From Thermoplasmatota archaeon (GTDB lineage Archaea; Thermoplasmatota; Penumbrarchaeia; Penumbrarchaeales; Penumbrarchaeaceae): a DNA stretch of 22,414 bases. Shown piece after piece: positions 1 through 8,306 of this stretch; within the stretch, counting starts at the first letter, position 1, and each line of letters opens with the position of its first letter. Where the stretch lies: contig JAUVCY010000003.1 in the NCBI GenBank assembly GCA_030595585.1, forward strand, positions 1-22,414, in the 5' to 3' direction. Both the position numbers and the translations under genes were made by a program. The notes beneath the pieces were generated by a model. The model did not search any database, was not told the origin of the DNA, and saw only the letters and a list, made by a program, of their open reading frames with translations.

Positions 1-47
1 ATGAATGTTAAACTTAAAACTGTTTACCTCTTAAACATTCAAACCTT

Positions 48-76
48 GGAAAAATCAGGGATTTTTCCGGTTTTTT
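48..76 (+). terminator. Hairpin plus U-tract terminator for a plus-strand gene left of the window
   Basis: A perfect 9-bp stem (48-56 with 60-68, GGAAAAATC/GATTTTTCC) with a 3-nt loop is followed by GG and six T at 71-76. This is the form of a bacterial intrinsic terminator read on the plus strand. No plus-strand gene lies upstream inside the window, so it probably ends transcription of a gene just to the left. It faces the minus-strand terminator at 111-143. Confidence 0.6.
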
Positions 77-110
77 AATTATAAGTTAACTATATAATTA
101 CATTATATAA

Positions 111-143
111 TTAAAAAAAAAAAGCCCCGGTCTCCCGGGGCTT
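111..143 (-). terminator. Hairpin plus U-tract terminator of the FG-GAP surface protein gene
   Basis: A 9-bp GC-rich stem (122-130 with 135-143, containing GCCCCGG/CCGGGGC) and a 4-nt loop are followed, on the minus strand, by a run of about eleven U (the A-run at 113-123). It begins 22 nt after the stop codon of the gene ending at 165. Archaeal polymerase can stop on U-tracts alone, so the stem may add efficiency or 3'-end protection. Confidence 0.75.
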
Positions 144-164
144 ATACGTTCTGATATTACCGCC

Positions 165-3100
165 TCAGAGATTCACCATCTCACCGCAGAGCGGACATTC
201 TCCAGATGCCTGACCCGCTGCTATGCTGAATTCGGAACCGCACAGCGAACAGGTAACGGATGCACCTGCGTCCGAAGGTGGTGTGGGCGGGGAGATATCC
301 TGTTCCGGAGTTGGTACCTCGGGCACATCCTGCTGGGGTACCTCATCTGCCGGGAGTGGAACCTCCATATCCTGAAGATCGGGTTTCTCCTCCTCTGGTG
401 GCTGGACCTCATCCCCCTGATCCCCATCAGACGGGGGAAGCAGATCATCGGTCGGAGGTGTATCTACCACGAACTCGGATGCCTGGCTTATCACCGAGGG
501 CAAGGCCCACTGTACGGCCTCAACAGCTGGAAGATCGTTCGTGGGTACTCCCGTTAGAACCTCGAACCTCTTGATATTCCTCCTGTTCCTACGCAGATTC
601 CTCCGGGCTGTAAGCCTCTCACGGTCCGTCTTCTGTTTCATGCCGATTATAACGCCGATCACAACAAGAACGACGATTATTCCAAGGATTACCACAAGCA
701 TCACAGCAGGCGGAAGCGTTCTCCTATCATCCACGTTCCTCACGTCAGGATCGAGGGGAGACGCATCCAGATAGTCGCTAACACCGTCGCCATCCGTATC
801 CCAGTTCTTGTAATCTGTCTCGTTCCCATCATACAGGTTGTTCCTGTTGAGGTCCTCCTCAAGGTCAAGGAGCCCATCATTATCGTCGTCCTCATCGATC
901 AGATCCGGGATCCCATCGCCGTCAGTATCCACCACTGTTGTGTCAGTTACCACGTAGATATCCACGGATATCGACACATCGGACACACCATCATTGACGT
1001 GGAGCGATATCTTATGGTTGTTCTGGGATAGCTTGACCTTCACGACATCCTCCGTTCCAAGGTATCCATCCTTATCACTGTACCACAGGTATGTTAGATC
1101 ATCATCGTCCGTATCAATGCTCTGTGAGCCATCAAGCTCTATAAGCGTTGACTCAAGATAGTAATTGTAGGCTATTGGATTGGAGATTATCGGAACCGGA
1201 TCGTGGTTCCTCGGTTCGGGCAGAATGATCACGGAGATATCCTCCGAGTAGGTGTATCCGTTCCCGGCCACATCCTTTGCCCTCCATCTCACGTAATTGA
1301 AGGTGTCCCTCTCGAAGAATATCATGGGTGTCTCCACATATTGACTTGCGAAGGACCCGGTAATGTCCATCCGCTCCCACGGTCCGTAATTGGATACGCC
1401 ATTGAAGGAGATCGAATACTCGATCGTCGCAGCATCTATTCCTGATCCTTTACCATCCTGAAGTGTTATCCCAAGGGCGACGTAGTTGCCGTCAATAGCT
1501 TCTGCCGGGACGGGCTCCTTGTACGTGAGAGGCTGAGTGTCCACCTTCAACTGGAAAGGTTCGGAAAGCACATATCCGTTTCCTGCAACATCCTTTGCCC
1601 TCCATTTGACATAGTTGTTCTCCCCTTCACGGAAATTCAAAAATAGCCTCACCTTCAACTGTTGGCTGTCCCTACGGATATTTGTGGGTTCCCATGCAGA
1701 ATAGGTGCGGCCTCCATCATAGGAGATCGCATACTCAACTGTCTTTCCCTTGACACCGGAACCGTCAATATCGTACAGATATATCTCGTAGTTCACATTA
1801 TTGGCATTCACCCAGGAACCAGGAGTAGGATTTGGCTGTCCGAATACCGGATCATCCACGTCATAGTAAACGGAGACGGCTGAAGCGGGCCCGTAGTTCA
1901 GGGCTTCATCAATGGCCCAGACATAGATGGTGTTCCATCCTTCCTCGAGGCCTTCATACACGAACCAATTCTTTTCGACCAGTATACCATCGCCGGTCCC
2001 ACCCCCGTCATGGGTATTGTACATGTAACCGATCACGTTGGACGAGCTATCTTCGGATGGGAACCATGTGACCCACACCTGGGGATCGTTGTCGAATCCC
2101 ATTAACGTGTCGATATCGGAATCTGCCTTTACCTCCAGCTGATCAGGTGCTTCGGGAAGATCAGTATCAACGTTGACGAAGATGTATGGGCTTCCTGATA
2201 CGTCCTCCGATGTACCTTTAAGGTCGATAATAGAGAAAGTGTACGTCTCCATCCCCGAAAGCTGTTTTGTCCTTGTTCTGAACAATATATCCTGGCCAGA
2301 ATTGGTCTGGTTAAGGAAGATCGTTCCGTAACTGTCGGTCATTAGAACGGAATAATATCCGTTGGGCGGCGCGATCTCGGTACCTTGGTACACCACCATC
2401 AATCCTGTGAGCTCCAGATCCTCACCAGGTTGTACGAATGAACCCTTGGTTAGTTCACCGTTAACGGAACCGGTGACCTGAAGGGTTCCGGAGAACTCCA
2501 GGTCAGCCTCTACCTTGATCATCCCACCGCCGAAGAAGTGAGATTCCATGGATTTACCGCCATATACGTTAAATGTTACGTCAATAGGAGCTTCACTGAA
2601 CAGTGTAGGGCTGAAGATCACATTCAGGTAGACCTTCATACCGTATATCCCATCCCTCTCTAAGGAGAAGGACGATAGTTCCACGAAATTATCAAAATCT
2701 CCACTCTCCACGAATTCATCCGATATAATATCCCAGGAATACCTGACGGAATAATCTTCAAGATCTTCTGAAAATTGGAATTTGAGATCCATCGCAGTGA
2801 TATCCGAAGCGTCCCATGTATCGATGATATATCCCTCGAAATGATAGAGCTTACCGGCACCCACCGTATTGTGCTCCTGGCCCTCCAATTCTTTCAGCTC
2901 AAAGTATTCTATCTTCAGGGTCGATATGATAGGATAGAGGATATATGCAATACCCGCCTTGCTTGGTTTTCCCTCCCCTGAACCCCGGGGATTTCCGAAG
3001 ATCATCTCCAGATCGCCCACACCATCGAGATTACACACAAGGGTATTCTCGTAGAACGAAGCAGCGAACTGAAGTCCATTGGAGGGGCCCGTGATCATAC

Positions 3101-4505
3101 CGGGTGGTTGATCCATCCGGAGGTAATATGTTGACTCCCCTCTATCTTCAACATCCTTGATGAATGAGGAGTAGAAGATATAATACGTCCCCTTACCTGC
3201 AGAGTGGCCAAAGGAAGAGGATAGAAGAAGGTCATCACTTCCATCTCCATCGAGGTCGCCTATCATGGTTACCCCCAGATCGAAGTTGGAATATGCGCCC
3301 CGGATCACGAAATCAGCATCGAAGAGATAGTACCGATCGAAGGTCACCGTATCCTCTCCGTAATATATGAAGATCCCACCAGTGTTATCATGGAAGCAGT
3401 CAGGCGCCGTTACTATGATGTCGTTCAGTCCATCACCGTTAACATCCGCACACTCGATCTTGCTTAGTAGAAAATCCTGATAACCCTGGATCGAGATCCT
3501 GGGCAGTACCATCAGGTCCATGGACTCCTTGATTATCGTCCCTCCGAATACGACATCCACCTGTCCGGAGTTCTCGCTCTCCCTTGATAAATAGGCCGAT
3601 CCGATAAGCACATCGATGAAACCATCGTTATTAACATCACCAACGTTCACATCAGTGGTTCCCACGCCGTTCCATCCTTCTCCATTGTGCCAGTGCATCT
3701 CGGAGTTGTAGATGACATGGTCGTACTCTTCGTCTCCAACCTTATATCTCTCTTCGAAGTCAAGTGTCCCATCCCAGATGAATACCTTGCCCTCGTAGTA
3801 ATCCCTGAAATAGAACGGATCATAGCCTTTGTGGAACTGGGAGAGGATGATCTCATCCATACCATCCTGGTTCATGTCTCCCATTTCAAGGTTCCATCCC
3901 AGTATATGGTCAGCATCCTCCGCCTGGAACGTGACATCCGCGTTAAGGGTGGTCATAAGAGGGCTCCATCCAGATGAGCCCAGGAACAGATACACTTCAG
4001 GTATCGCCGTCATGCTGCTTCCTGTAAAGGTATCCTCATTCGCCCATCCGCCTGCAAGGATGTCAAGTAGCCCATCTCCGTCCACATCTCCCACAGCGAT
4101 GTCCATCCCCAGCTTATTTCCGGGAAGGAACGAATCTATCAGGACATCCACATCTCTACCGCCGAGTGACCTCTCCTTCCCTCCGCCGTAGTAGATGAAT
4201 ATGCCGCCTTTGGATTGATTGTATCCGGGAGATCCGATGATAACATCGTCAAGACCATCCCTATTCAAGTCACCGGACTTGATACAGTAGCCGAACTGCT
4301 GACTCAGATCATCGCCGATCAGGTACTGTTCTATGTAATCGCTCCCAAGATCGATCTCCTTTTCATAGTAGCTCTCCTCTTCCTCGTCGCCGAAAGCTTC
4401 CTGCATAAATCCACCATGCATCAAGGGGACAGCAAGGAGAAACAGTGCTATCAGGGATATCAGTATTTTCTTCTTCGCTCCATCTGGACGAATATTAAAT
4501 CTCAT
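165..4505 (-). CDS. Integrin-like FG-GAP surface protein with Ig-like, PKD-like and TSP3-like modules, one TM anchor and intracellular zinc ribbon
   Basis: A predicted cell-surface protein of 1446 aa with no family name I can assign. Residues 1-39 are a signal peptide (basic start, hydrophobic 14-28). Residues about 50-525 hold seven FG-GAP-type repeats with DxDxDG-like calcium loops (for example DLNRDG near 79, DVDGDG near 140, DVNNDG near 290, DVNGDG near 354, DLDGDG near 418), as in the integrin-alpha beta-propeller. Ig/fibronectin-like modules follow, including two related copies at 888-1096, then a PKD-like domain (about 1100-1186) and Asp-rich TSP3-like repeats (1193-1250). A single membrane span lies at about 1266-1288. 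The 159-residue tail has a basic stretch, a Pro/Glu-rich linker and a CxxC-x14-CxxC ribbon (C1419, C1422, C1437, C1440). The ATG is preceded by AGAGGTG at about 7 nt. Adhesion or matrix binding is inferred from the architecture; the ligand is unknown. Confidence 0.9.
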   Translation of the reverse strand: MRFNIRPDGAKKKILISLIALFLLAVPLMHGGFMQEAFGDEEEESYYEKEIDLGSDYIEQYLIGDDLSQQFGYCIKSGDLNRDGLDDVIIGSPGYNQSKGGIFIYYGGGKERSLGGRDVDVLIDSFLPGNKLGMDIAVGDVDGDGLLDILAGGWANEDTFTGSSMTAIPEVYLFLGSSGWSPLMTTLNADVTFQAEDADHILGWNLEMGDMNQDGMDEIILSQFHKGYDPFYFRDYYEGKVFIWDGTLDFEERYKVGDEEYDHVIYNSEMHWHNGEGWNGVGTTDVNVGDVNNDGFIDVLIGSAYLSRESENSGQVDVVFGGTIIKESMDLMVLPRISIQGYQDFLLSKIECADVNGDGLNDIIVTAPDCFHDNTGGIFIYYGEDTVTFDRYYLFDADFVIRGAYSNFDLGVTMIGDLDGDGSDDLLLSSSFGHSAGKGTYYIFYSSFIKDVEDRGESTYYLRMDQPPGMITGPSNGLQFAASFYENTLVCNLDGVGDLEMIFGNPRGSGEGKPSKAGIAYILYPIISTLKIEYFELKELEGQEHNTVGAGKLYHFEGYIIDTWDASDITAMDLKFQFSEDLEDYSVRYSWDIISDEFVESGDFDNFVELSSFSLERDGIYGMKVYLNVIFSPTLFSEAPIDVTFNVYGGKSMESHFFGGGMIKVEADLEFSGTLQVTGSVNGELTKGSFVQPGEDLELTGLMVVYQGTEIAPPNGYYSVLMTDSYGTIFLNQTNSGQDILFRTRTKQLSGMETYTFSIIDLKGTSEDVSGSPYIFVNVDTDLPEAPDQLEVKADSDIDTLMGFDNDPQVWVTWFPSEDSSSNVIGYMYNTHDGGGTGDGILVEKNWFVYEGLEEGWNTIYVWAIDEALNYGPASAVSVYYDVDDPVFGQPNPTPGSWVNANNVNYEIYLYDIDGSGVKGKTVEYAISYDGGRTYSAWEPTNIRRDSQQLKVRLFLNFREGENNYVKWRAKDVAGNGYVLSEPFQLKVDTQPLTYKEPVPAEAIDGNYVALGITLQDGKGSGIDAATIEYSISFNGVSNYGPWERMDITGSFASQYVETPMIFFERDTFNYVRWRAKDVAGNGYTYSEDISVIILPEPRNHDPVPIISNPIAYNYYLESTLIELDGSQSIDTDDDDLTYLWYSDKDGYLGTEDVVKVKLSQNNHKISLHVNDGVSDVSISVDIYVVTDTTVVDTDGDGIPDLIDEDDDNDGLLDLEEDLNRNNLYDGNETDYKNWDTDGDGVSDYLDASPLDPDVRNVDDRRTLPPAVMLVVILGIIVVLVVIGVIIGMKQKTDRERLTARRNLRRNRRNIKRFEVLTGVPTNDLPAVEAVQWALPSVISQASEFVVDTPPTDDLLPPSDGDQGDEVQPPEEEKPDLQDMEVPLPADEVPQQDVPEVPTPEQDISPPTPPSDAGASVTCSLCGSEFSIAAGQASGECPLCGEMVNL
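1218..1844 (-). repeat. Two tandem Ig-like modules within the FG-GAP surface protein
   Basis: Residues 888-991 and 992-1096 of the surface protein align as two copies of a roughly 105-residue module. Each has a GSG(V/I) segment, then an EY(A/S)IS strand, and ends with the nearly identical WRAKDVAGNGY block. The copies have diverged at DNA level, so this is an old internal duplication, not a recent recombination product. Confidence 0.7.
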
Positions 4506-4540
4506 ATCTTACACCTCTATTATATCGTCTGAAAGGCCCA

Positions 4541-4571
4541 TTGGTAGGGATCAACCTACCTGCCATACCAA
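4541..4571 (-). promoter_or_regulatory. Inverted repeat in the predicted 5' leader of the surface protein gene
   Basis: GGTAGG (4543-4548) and CCTACC (4555-4560) form a 6-bp stem around a 6-nt loop, with a further TTGGTA/TACCAA pairing possible at 4541-4546 and 4566-4571. If transcription starts near 4566, the hairpin is at the very 5' end of the mRNA, where it could protect the transcript or modulate translation. No known riboswitch fold is recognised. Confidence 0.35.
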
Positions 4572-4586
4572 TTTTTGACCCTGGGG

Positions 4587-4597
4587 TTTTTATAAAT
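4587..4597 (-). promoter_or_regulatory. Candidate TATA box for the surface protein gene
   Basis: On the minus strand the sequence reads ATTTATAAAAA, a good archaeal TATA element. It predicts a start near 4566 and a leader of about 60 nt carrying a Shine-Dalgarno site. The same 11-mer occurs upstream of the giant DUF4129 gene (17947-17957). A second AT-rich stretch at 4622-4634 is an alternative. Confidence 0.45.
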
Positions 4598-4685
4598 GGG
4601 TTGTGGGATGGTTTTTTCATACTATATATAATCACCCTCCACCTATGACCCCGAACATAATAGGCCAGAACACCACGAACACCAT

Positions 4686-5354
4686 TTAGTTACTAATACG
4701 ACCATCCTTCAATCTCAACCTGATGCTGGCCCTCTTCGCTATCTCGTTATCGTGGGTGACAACAATTATCGTCTTTCCTCCGTTTCTGTTCAGGCCCCTC
4801 ATGATGTTAATGATATTTTGAGAGGTCTCCGAATCGAGTTCCCCGGTGGGCTCATCGGCCAGTATCACGGCGGGATCATTGGCCATTGATCGAGCTATGG
4901 ACACCCTCTGCTGCTCTCCCCCTGAAAGCTGGGAAGGTAGATGCCCAAATCGATTCCTTAAACCAACGTCGGAGAGGAGTTCCTTTCCCCTTTTCATTGC
5001 ATCCCATCTGGATAGGCCCGCCTCTCGCATGGGCACCATTACGTTTTCCATGGCCGTTAGGTTCTGCAGCAGGTAAAAGCCCTGAAAAATGAAACCAAAA
5101 CTACTCAATCTGAGTTTGGAACGTGATCTGTCCGAGAATTCCGAGATATCCTTACCTCCCACACGCACATATCCACTGGTAGGCCTGTCAAGAGCCCCGA
5201 TCATATTCAACAGCGTCGTCTTGCCCGATCCTGATGGGCCCATTATTGACATGAAATTACCCGCCCTGATGGTCGAGGATATCGATCTGAGGGCTTTTAC
5301 CTCCTGTTTTCCAAGGTGGTATACCTTGGTCACGTTTACCAGTTCTATATCCAC
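4686..5354 (-). CDS. ABC transporter ATP-binding protein, MacB/LolD-type
   Basis: The cytoplasmic ATPase of an FtsX-type ABC system, 222 aa, the usual length for LolD/MacB-like subunits. Visible motifs are Walker A GPSGSGKT (39-46), Q-loop Gln91, signature LSGGEQQR (143-150), Walker B VILADE (163-168) with the EPTGELD D-loop region, and the switch His201. The start is GTG, with GGAG about 10 nt upstream. It lies 86 nt downstream of the second permease gene on the same strand, so it is probably the third gene of the operon, although the gap could hold a separate promoter. This family powers lipoprotein release, macrolide or peptide export, or mechanotransmission; the substrate cannot be read from the sequence. 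Confidence 0.95.
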   Translation of the reverse strand: MDIELVNVTKVYHLGKQEVKALRSISSTIRAGNFMSIMGPSGSGKTTLLNMIGALDRPTSGYVRVGGKDISEFSDRSRSKLRLSSFGFIFQGFYLLQNLTAMENVMVPMREAGLSRWDAMKRGKELLSDVGLRNRFGHLPSQLSGGEQQRVSIARSMANDPAVILADEPTGELDSETSQNIINIMRGLNRNGGKTIIVVTHDNEIAKRASIRLRLKDGRISN

Positions 5355-5440
5355 GACACCACTCTCCTACAGCTCCTATCACTTCTTATGACCAGTTTCA
5401 CAAATAGGTTAAGTTGTTCCACATTCCTTAAGCTTTATCG

Positions 5441-6766
5441 TTACTCTCTCATGAACTTCACCGGGTCTACCGAGGCCGCCCTGTAACCCGGGATCAGGGA
5501 GAATATCAATGCGGTGACGATAAGGAAACAAAAACATATCACAATTATGGTTGGTGACATGTAGGTGAATTCCAACTCAACCCCATATAATCCCCTCAGA
5601 TATATATCAAGATAATGGGAGCCAACATATCCGGGGATCAATCCGACCACTGATCCCAATATTGCGATGATCAATGTTTCAGATAATATCCATTGGAAGA
5701 TGGATAACCTGGATATCCCCATCGCCCTCAGGATCCCTATATCCTTTCTCCTCTCCTCCACGCCTATCAGCATAACCGAGGAGAGGAAGAACAGCCCGAT
5801 CATAACGGTGGTTGCACCCACGCCTATTGAGAAGGATTTCAGTATCAGGATCTCATCCTCGATCCGGTACAATCTTCTCTCCTTCGTGGTCACCTGCAGT
5901 CCCGGGAAAGACCTCTCCAGATCTATCGCTATCTCCTTTTGTGTAGATGCGTCCGACCTCTCATTCTGAATATCAAGATATATTGCGGTCGATAGATCCC
6001 GCCTTTCGCCCCCTGGACCTGATATTATATGATTATTGGTCAGATACTGCAGCTCTGCAAGGTGGATCATGGCGATCCCTCCGATAATATCCGATGATAG
6101 TCCCTCTCCCATCAGAAAGGTGTCGAAAGTGGATACCAGAACGAATGACGCACTGATCTTCCCGGAACTATTTATGTAATACACCGGCGACCCTATATCA
6201 AGATCATACCTTTTTGCCATTTCCTGGTCAACTATTATCTCTCCTGTCCAACCCTGTTTGTAGTCCGATTCGTAGAACGGGTCAGATCCGACGTTGAACC
6301 AGCCGTTCATCTTGAGAAGCTCCGTTCTTATGAACAGGGTGTCGTCCTCCCCCATGAAATCTTTGGCCAGGTCGGGAACCAGCCCAACCAATCCCACGGT
6401 CTCGGATCCCTCGAGGTCACCCTGCGGGGTATCCTCCATTGATAGATCCATCGACGGGGTCAGGCCTGCATCCTCTTTGGGAAAAGCGAGCCTACCCAAC
6501 ATCGTAAGAACGGGCATGGCCGCTGAAAAATTACCCTCGTCGTTCTTCAGCTCCTGGGATCTTATATGAGAATTTTCAATTGTTGGAACAATACCCAGGG
6601 AGGATATCACCATGTCACGTGGTTGCCCTTTGGACCTGTCCTCTGCTGCCTCTCCCAGGCCCCATGCCACGGAAATAAGGGATAACAACATACCAAATGA
6701 GATCGCTATTGAGAACATAGATAGCGCGTTCCTCCAGACCCTTCTATGTGGTTTGAGGATTATCAT
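5441..6766 (-). CDS. FtsX-like ABC transporter permease (second permease of the cassette)
   Basis: An integral membrane subunit of 441 aa with the MacB/LolC layout: one N-terminal span (about 13-36), a large extracytoplasmic domain (about 40-300), and three C-terminal spans (about 313-335, 359-382, 404-427). The FtsX coupling segment ERRKDIGILRAMGIS (337-351) follows the second span, and the end DPVKFMRE is typical of the family. Its ATG overlaps the stop of the preceding permease (ATGA at 6766-6763), indicating translational coupling. It probably forms a heterodimer with that permease and works with the ATPase at 4686-5354. The extracytoplasmic domain gives no substrate clue. Confidence 0.92.
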   Translation of the reverse strand: MIILKPHRRVWRNALSMFSIAISFGMLLSLISVAWGLGEAAEDRSKGQPRDMVISSLGIVPTIENSHIRSQELKNDEGNFSAAMPVLTMLGRLAFPKEDAGLTPSMDLSMEDTPQGDLEGSETVGLVGLVPDLAKDFMGEDDTLFIRTELLKMNGWFNVGSDPFYESDYKQGWTGEIIVDQEMAKRYDLDIGSPVYYINSSGKISASFVLVSTFDTFLMGEGLSSDIIGGIAMIHLAELQYLTNNHIISGPGGERRDLSTAIYLDIQNERSDASTQKEIAIDLERSFPGLQVTTKERRLYRIEDEILILKSFSIGVGATTVMIGLFFLSSVMLIGVEERRKDIGILRAMGISRLSIFQWILSETLIIAILGSVVGLIPGYVGSHYLDIYLRGLYGVELEFTYMSPTIIVICFCFLIVTALIFSLIPGYRAASVDPVKFMRE

Positions 6767-8016
6767 CTGCTTTCCCCCCTCATCGCCTCCGAAGGGTCCT
6801 TTAACGATGAGATCAACGCAGGTACCATTCCTGCCCCCGTTGAGATCACCGTGAATATCATGATCACGAAAAGCAGCGTTACTACATCAACGGAGAATAG
6901 TTCAAACCCTGTTGGTAACTGTTCCATGGTCTCCGAGAGCAGGGAATTCAATGCCTTTACCACCATGACACCAAATATCAATCCGATGATGCCTCCAAGG
7001 AACGTATTCAGAAAGGACTCTTGAAAGAGGTGGAACATCAGCGACCATCTTGAGAATCCGATCGCCCTCAACATGGCCAATTCCTTTCCCATTCCCTTTA
7101 TGGATATCATCAGGATAACCGTCAGGAAGGTCAATGAAACCAGTATTGATATTGTTATCACTATTGCTGAAAAACCATCTATTAGCGATGTGAAACCATA
7201 GAGTTCTCCCAGAATATCTCCTCTTGTGTGAAGGTCCACGACGCCTCCAAAGATGAACTGATCGCTTTCCGACCATTGGATAAGCTGTTCGACATCATCC
7301 CGGCCATCCATCTTCAGAAGGATCTCGGTCAATGTATCCTGAATGTGTGTTCCCTTGATCATCTGCAATTCACCAAGGTGTATTAGAATTCCCTCACCAT
7401 GACCCGCCAGCATATCAGAATATATCCCATCAATACGATAGGAAAACTCATCGCCGCCCTGTATTCTCGACGACAGCAGGATCGTGTCCCCCACGTCAAC
7501 ACCTAGATTTCTACTTAACTGACTTGAAATTATCACTTCAAGTGTAAAAAGGTCCTCTCTAACGATACCGGTTGACCGGTACTCCTCTCTGACAGGATCG
7601 TTATCGGTATTGAACCATTGTCCGGAGATCACCTCGAACTGGCCGAAATTCTCTTCCATTTCAGGAACAACACCGTAAACCGAGATCTCCGATATCTTGT
7701 TTAGATCCGTGCTGTTTATAAACAACGTATCATAGGACCTGGGTGAGAAATGAATTGGAGGATAGGGAGATGACCTGATCGCATCTAGAATTGATCCACC
7801 CTGATCAAATCTTTGAAGGTTTATAAGAAGCGGATTGAGATCCTTGGGGACCACATAAACATCCGCGCCTATGCGATCCAATGTCCTGTCAGAGCTCTCT
7901 CTGATCCCAGCACTCAGTGATATCATCATCGTGGTGAGGATTATAGATGACGCAATGGCAAAGATCACCAGTGACCATCTTAATGGATTTCTCCTGGGAT
8001 GGGTTAGAAGGAACAC
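6763..8016 (-). CDS. FtsX-like ABC transporter permease (first permease of the cassette)
   Basis: A 417-aa FtsX-family permease: N-terminal span (about 14-37), MacB-like extracytoplasmic domain (about 40-275), and three C-terminal spans (about 280-305, 327-355, 378-403). The coupling motif KELAMLRAIGFSRWSL (311-326) and the C-terminal DPSEAMRGE are visible. The best start is GTG at 8016: RRNPLRW just after it is the usual amphipathic start of these permeases. A GGAAGG sequence touches the GTG directly, too close to act as a normal ribosome site, while a TATA-like box lies about 26 nt upstream. The mRNA is therefore probably leaderless. It is the first gene of the permease-permease-ATPase operon. 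Confidence 0.92.
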   Translation of the reverse strand: MFLLTHPRRNPLRWSLVIFAIASSIILTTMMISLSAGIRESSDRTLDRIGADVYVVPKDLNPLLINLQRFDQGGSILDAIRSSPYPPIHFSPRSYDTLFINSTDLNKISEISVYGVVPEMEENFGQFEVISGQWFNTDNDPVREEYRSTGIVREDLFTLEVIISSQLSRNLGVDVGDTILLSSRIQGGDEFSYRIDGIYSDMLAGHGEGILIHLGELQMIKGTHIQDTLTEILLKMDGRDDVEQLIQWSESDQFIFGGVVDLHTRGDILGELYGFTSLIDGFSAIVITISILVSLTFLTVILMISIKGMGKELAMLRAIGFSRWSLMFHLFQESFLNTFLGGIIGLIFGVMVVKALNSLLSETMEQLPTGFELFSVDVVTLLFVIMIFTVISTGAGMVPALISSLKDPSEAMRGESR

Positions 8017-8038
8017 CTTCCTTTGAATGAGAAGCTAG

Positions 8039-8046
8039 ATTAAATA
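8039..8046 (-). promoter_or_regulatory. TATA box of the ABC permease operon (leaderless start predicted)
   Basis: The minus strand reads GTATTTAATC, centred about 26 nt before the GTG start at 8016. That spacing places the transcription start at or beside the start codon. The rest of the 8017-8263 gap shows no convincing gene; a 35-codon plus-strand ORF at 8132-8239 is treated as chance. Confidence 0.5.
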
Positions 8047-8263
8047 CTGTACCCAATTACAGCAAATTTTTCAGATGATCAAAGTTCGAGAAGTCCACCC
8101 TTAAGACCAGAAGAAGTTATCCATAACCAAGATGATTTATCGCAGTAAAATATTTGTGGCGATGTCCCCAGCCTTCTTCATACGATGTTTGGAAAAAATT
8201 GCATGTAACTTAGGATGTATTGAATTAAAGATCAATTAGCAGTATAGGATCTCTACTTAAACT

Positions 8264-8306
8264 AATTAAAAAATAAAAAAAGAATGGCCTGATGTTCAGG
8301 CCATTC
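8264..8306 (-). terminator. Strong hairpin plus U-tract terminator of the MoxR operon
   Basis: A perfect 11-bp stem (8282-8292 with 8296-8306) and a 3-nt loop are followed on the minus strand by a U-rich tract (A-rich on the plus strand, 8266-8281). The upstream arm of the stem encodes the last codons of the gene ending at 8296, and the stop codon lies at the base of the loop. It separates the MoxR operon from the ABC operon downstream. Confidence 0.8.

Noticed and set aside
1..41. An imperfect inverted repeat (GAATGTT/AACATTC) at the left edge.
   Set aside because: It is short, AT-rich and has a long loop; without the neighbouring sequence it cannot be given a role.
1218..1844. The near-identical WRAKDVAGNGY blocks as a sign of recent recombination or misassembly.
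   Set aside because: The surrounding module sequences and the DNA have diverged clearly, consistent with an old internal duplication of an Ig-like module.
4645..4654. TGACCCCGAA shared by the intergenic region near 4650 and the leader of the MoxR operon.
   Set aside because: A ten-base match in opposite contexts is expected by chance in a window this size, and spacing to promoters is not conserved.
8132..8239. A 35-codon plus-strand ORF in the gap between the ABC and MoxR operons.
   Set aside because: It has no Shine-Dalgarno site, no recognisable composition or motif, and lies in AT-rich intergenic sequence where such a frame is expected by chance.
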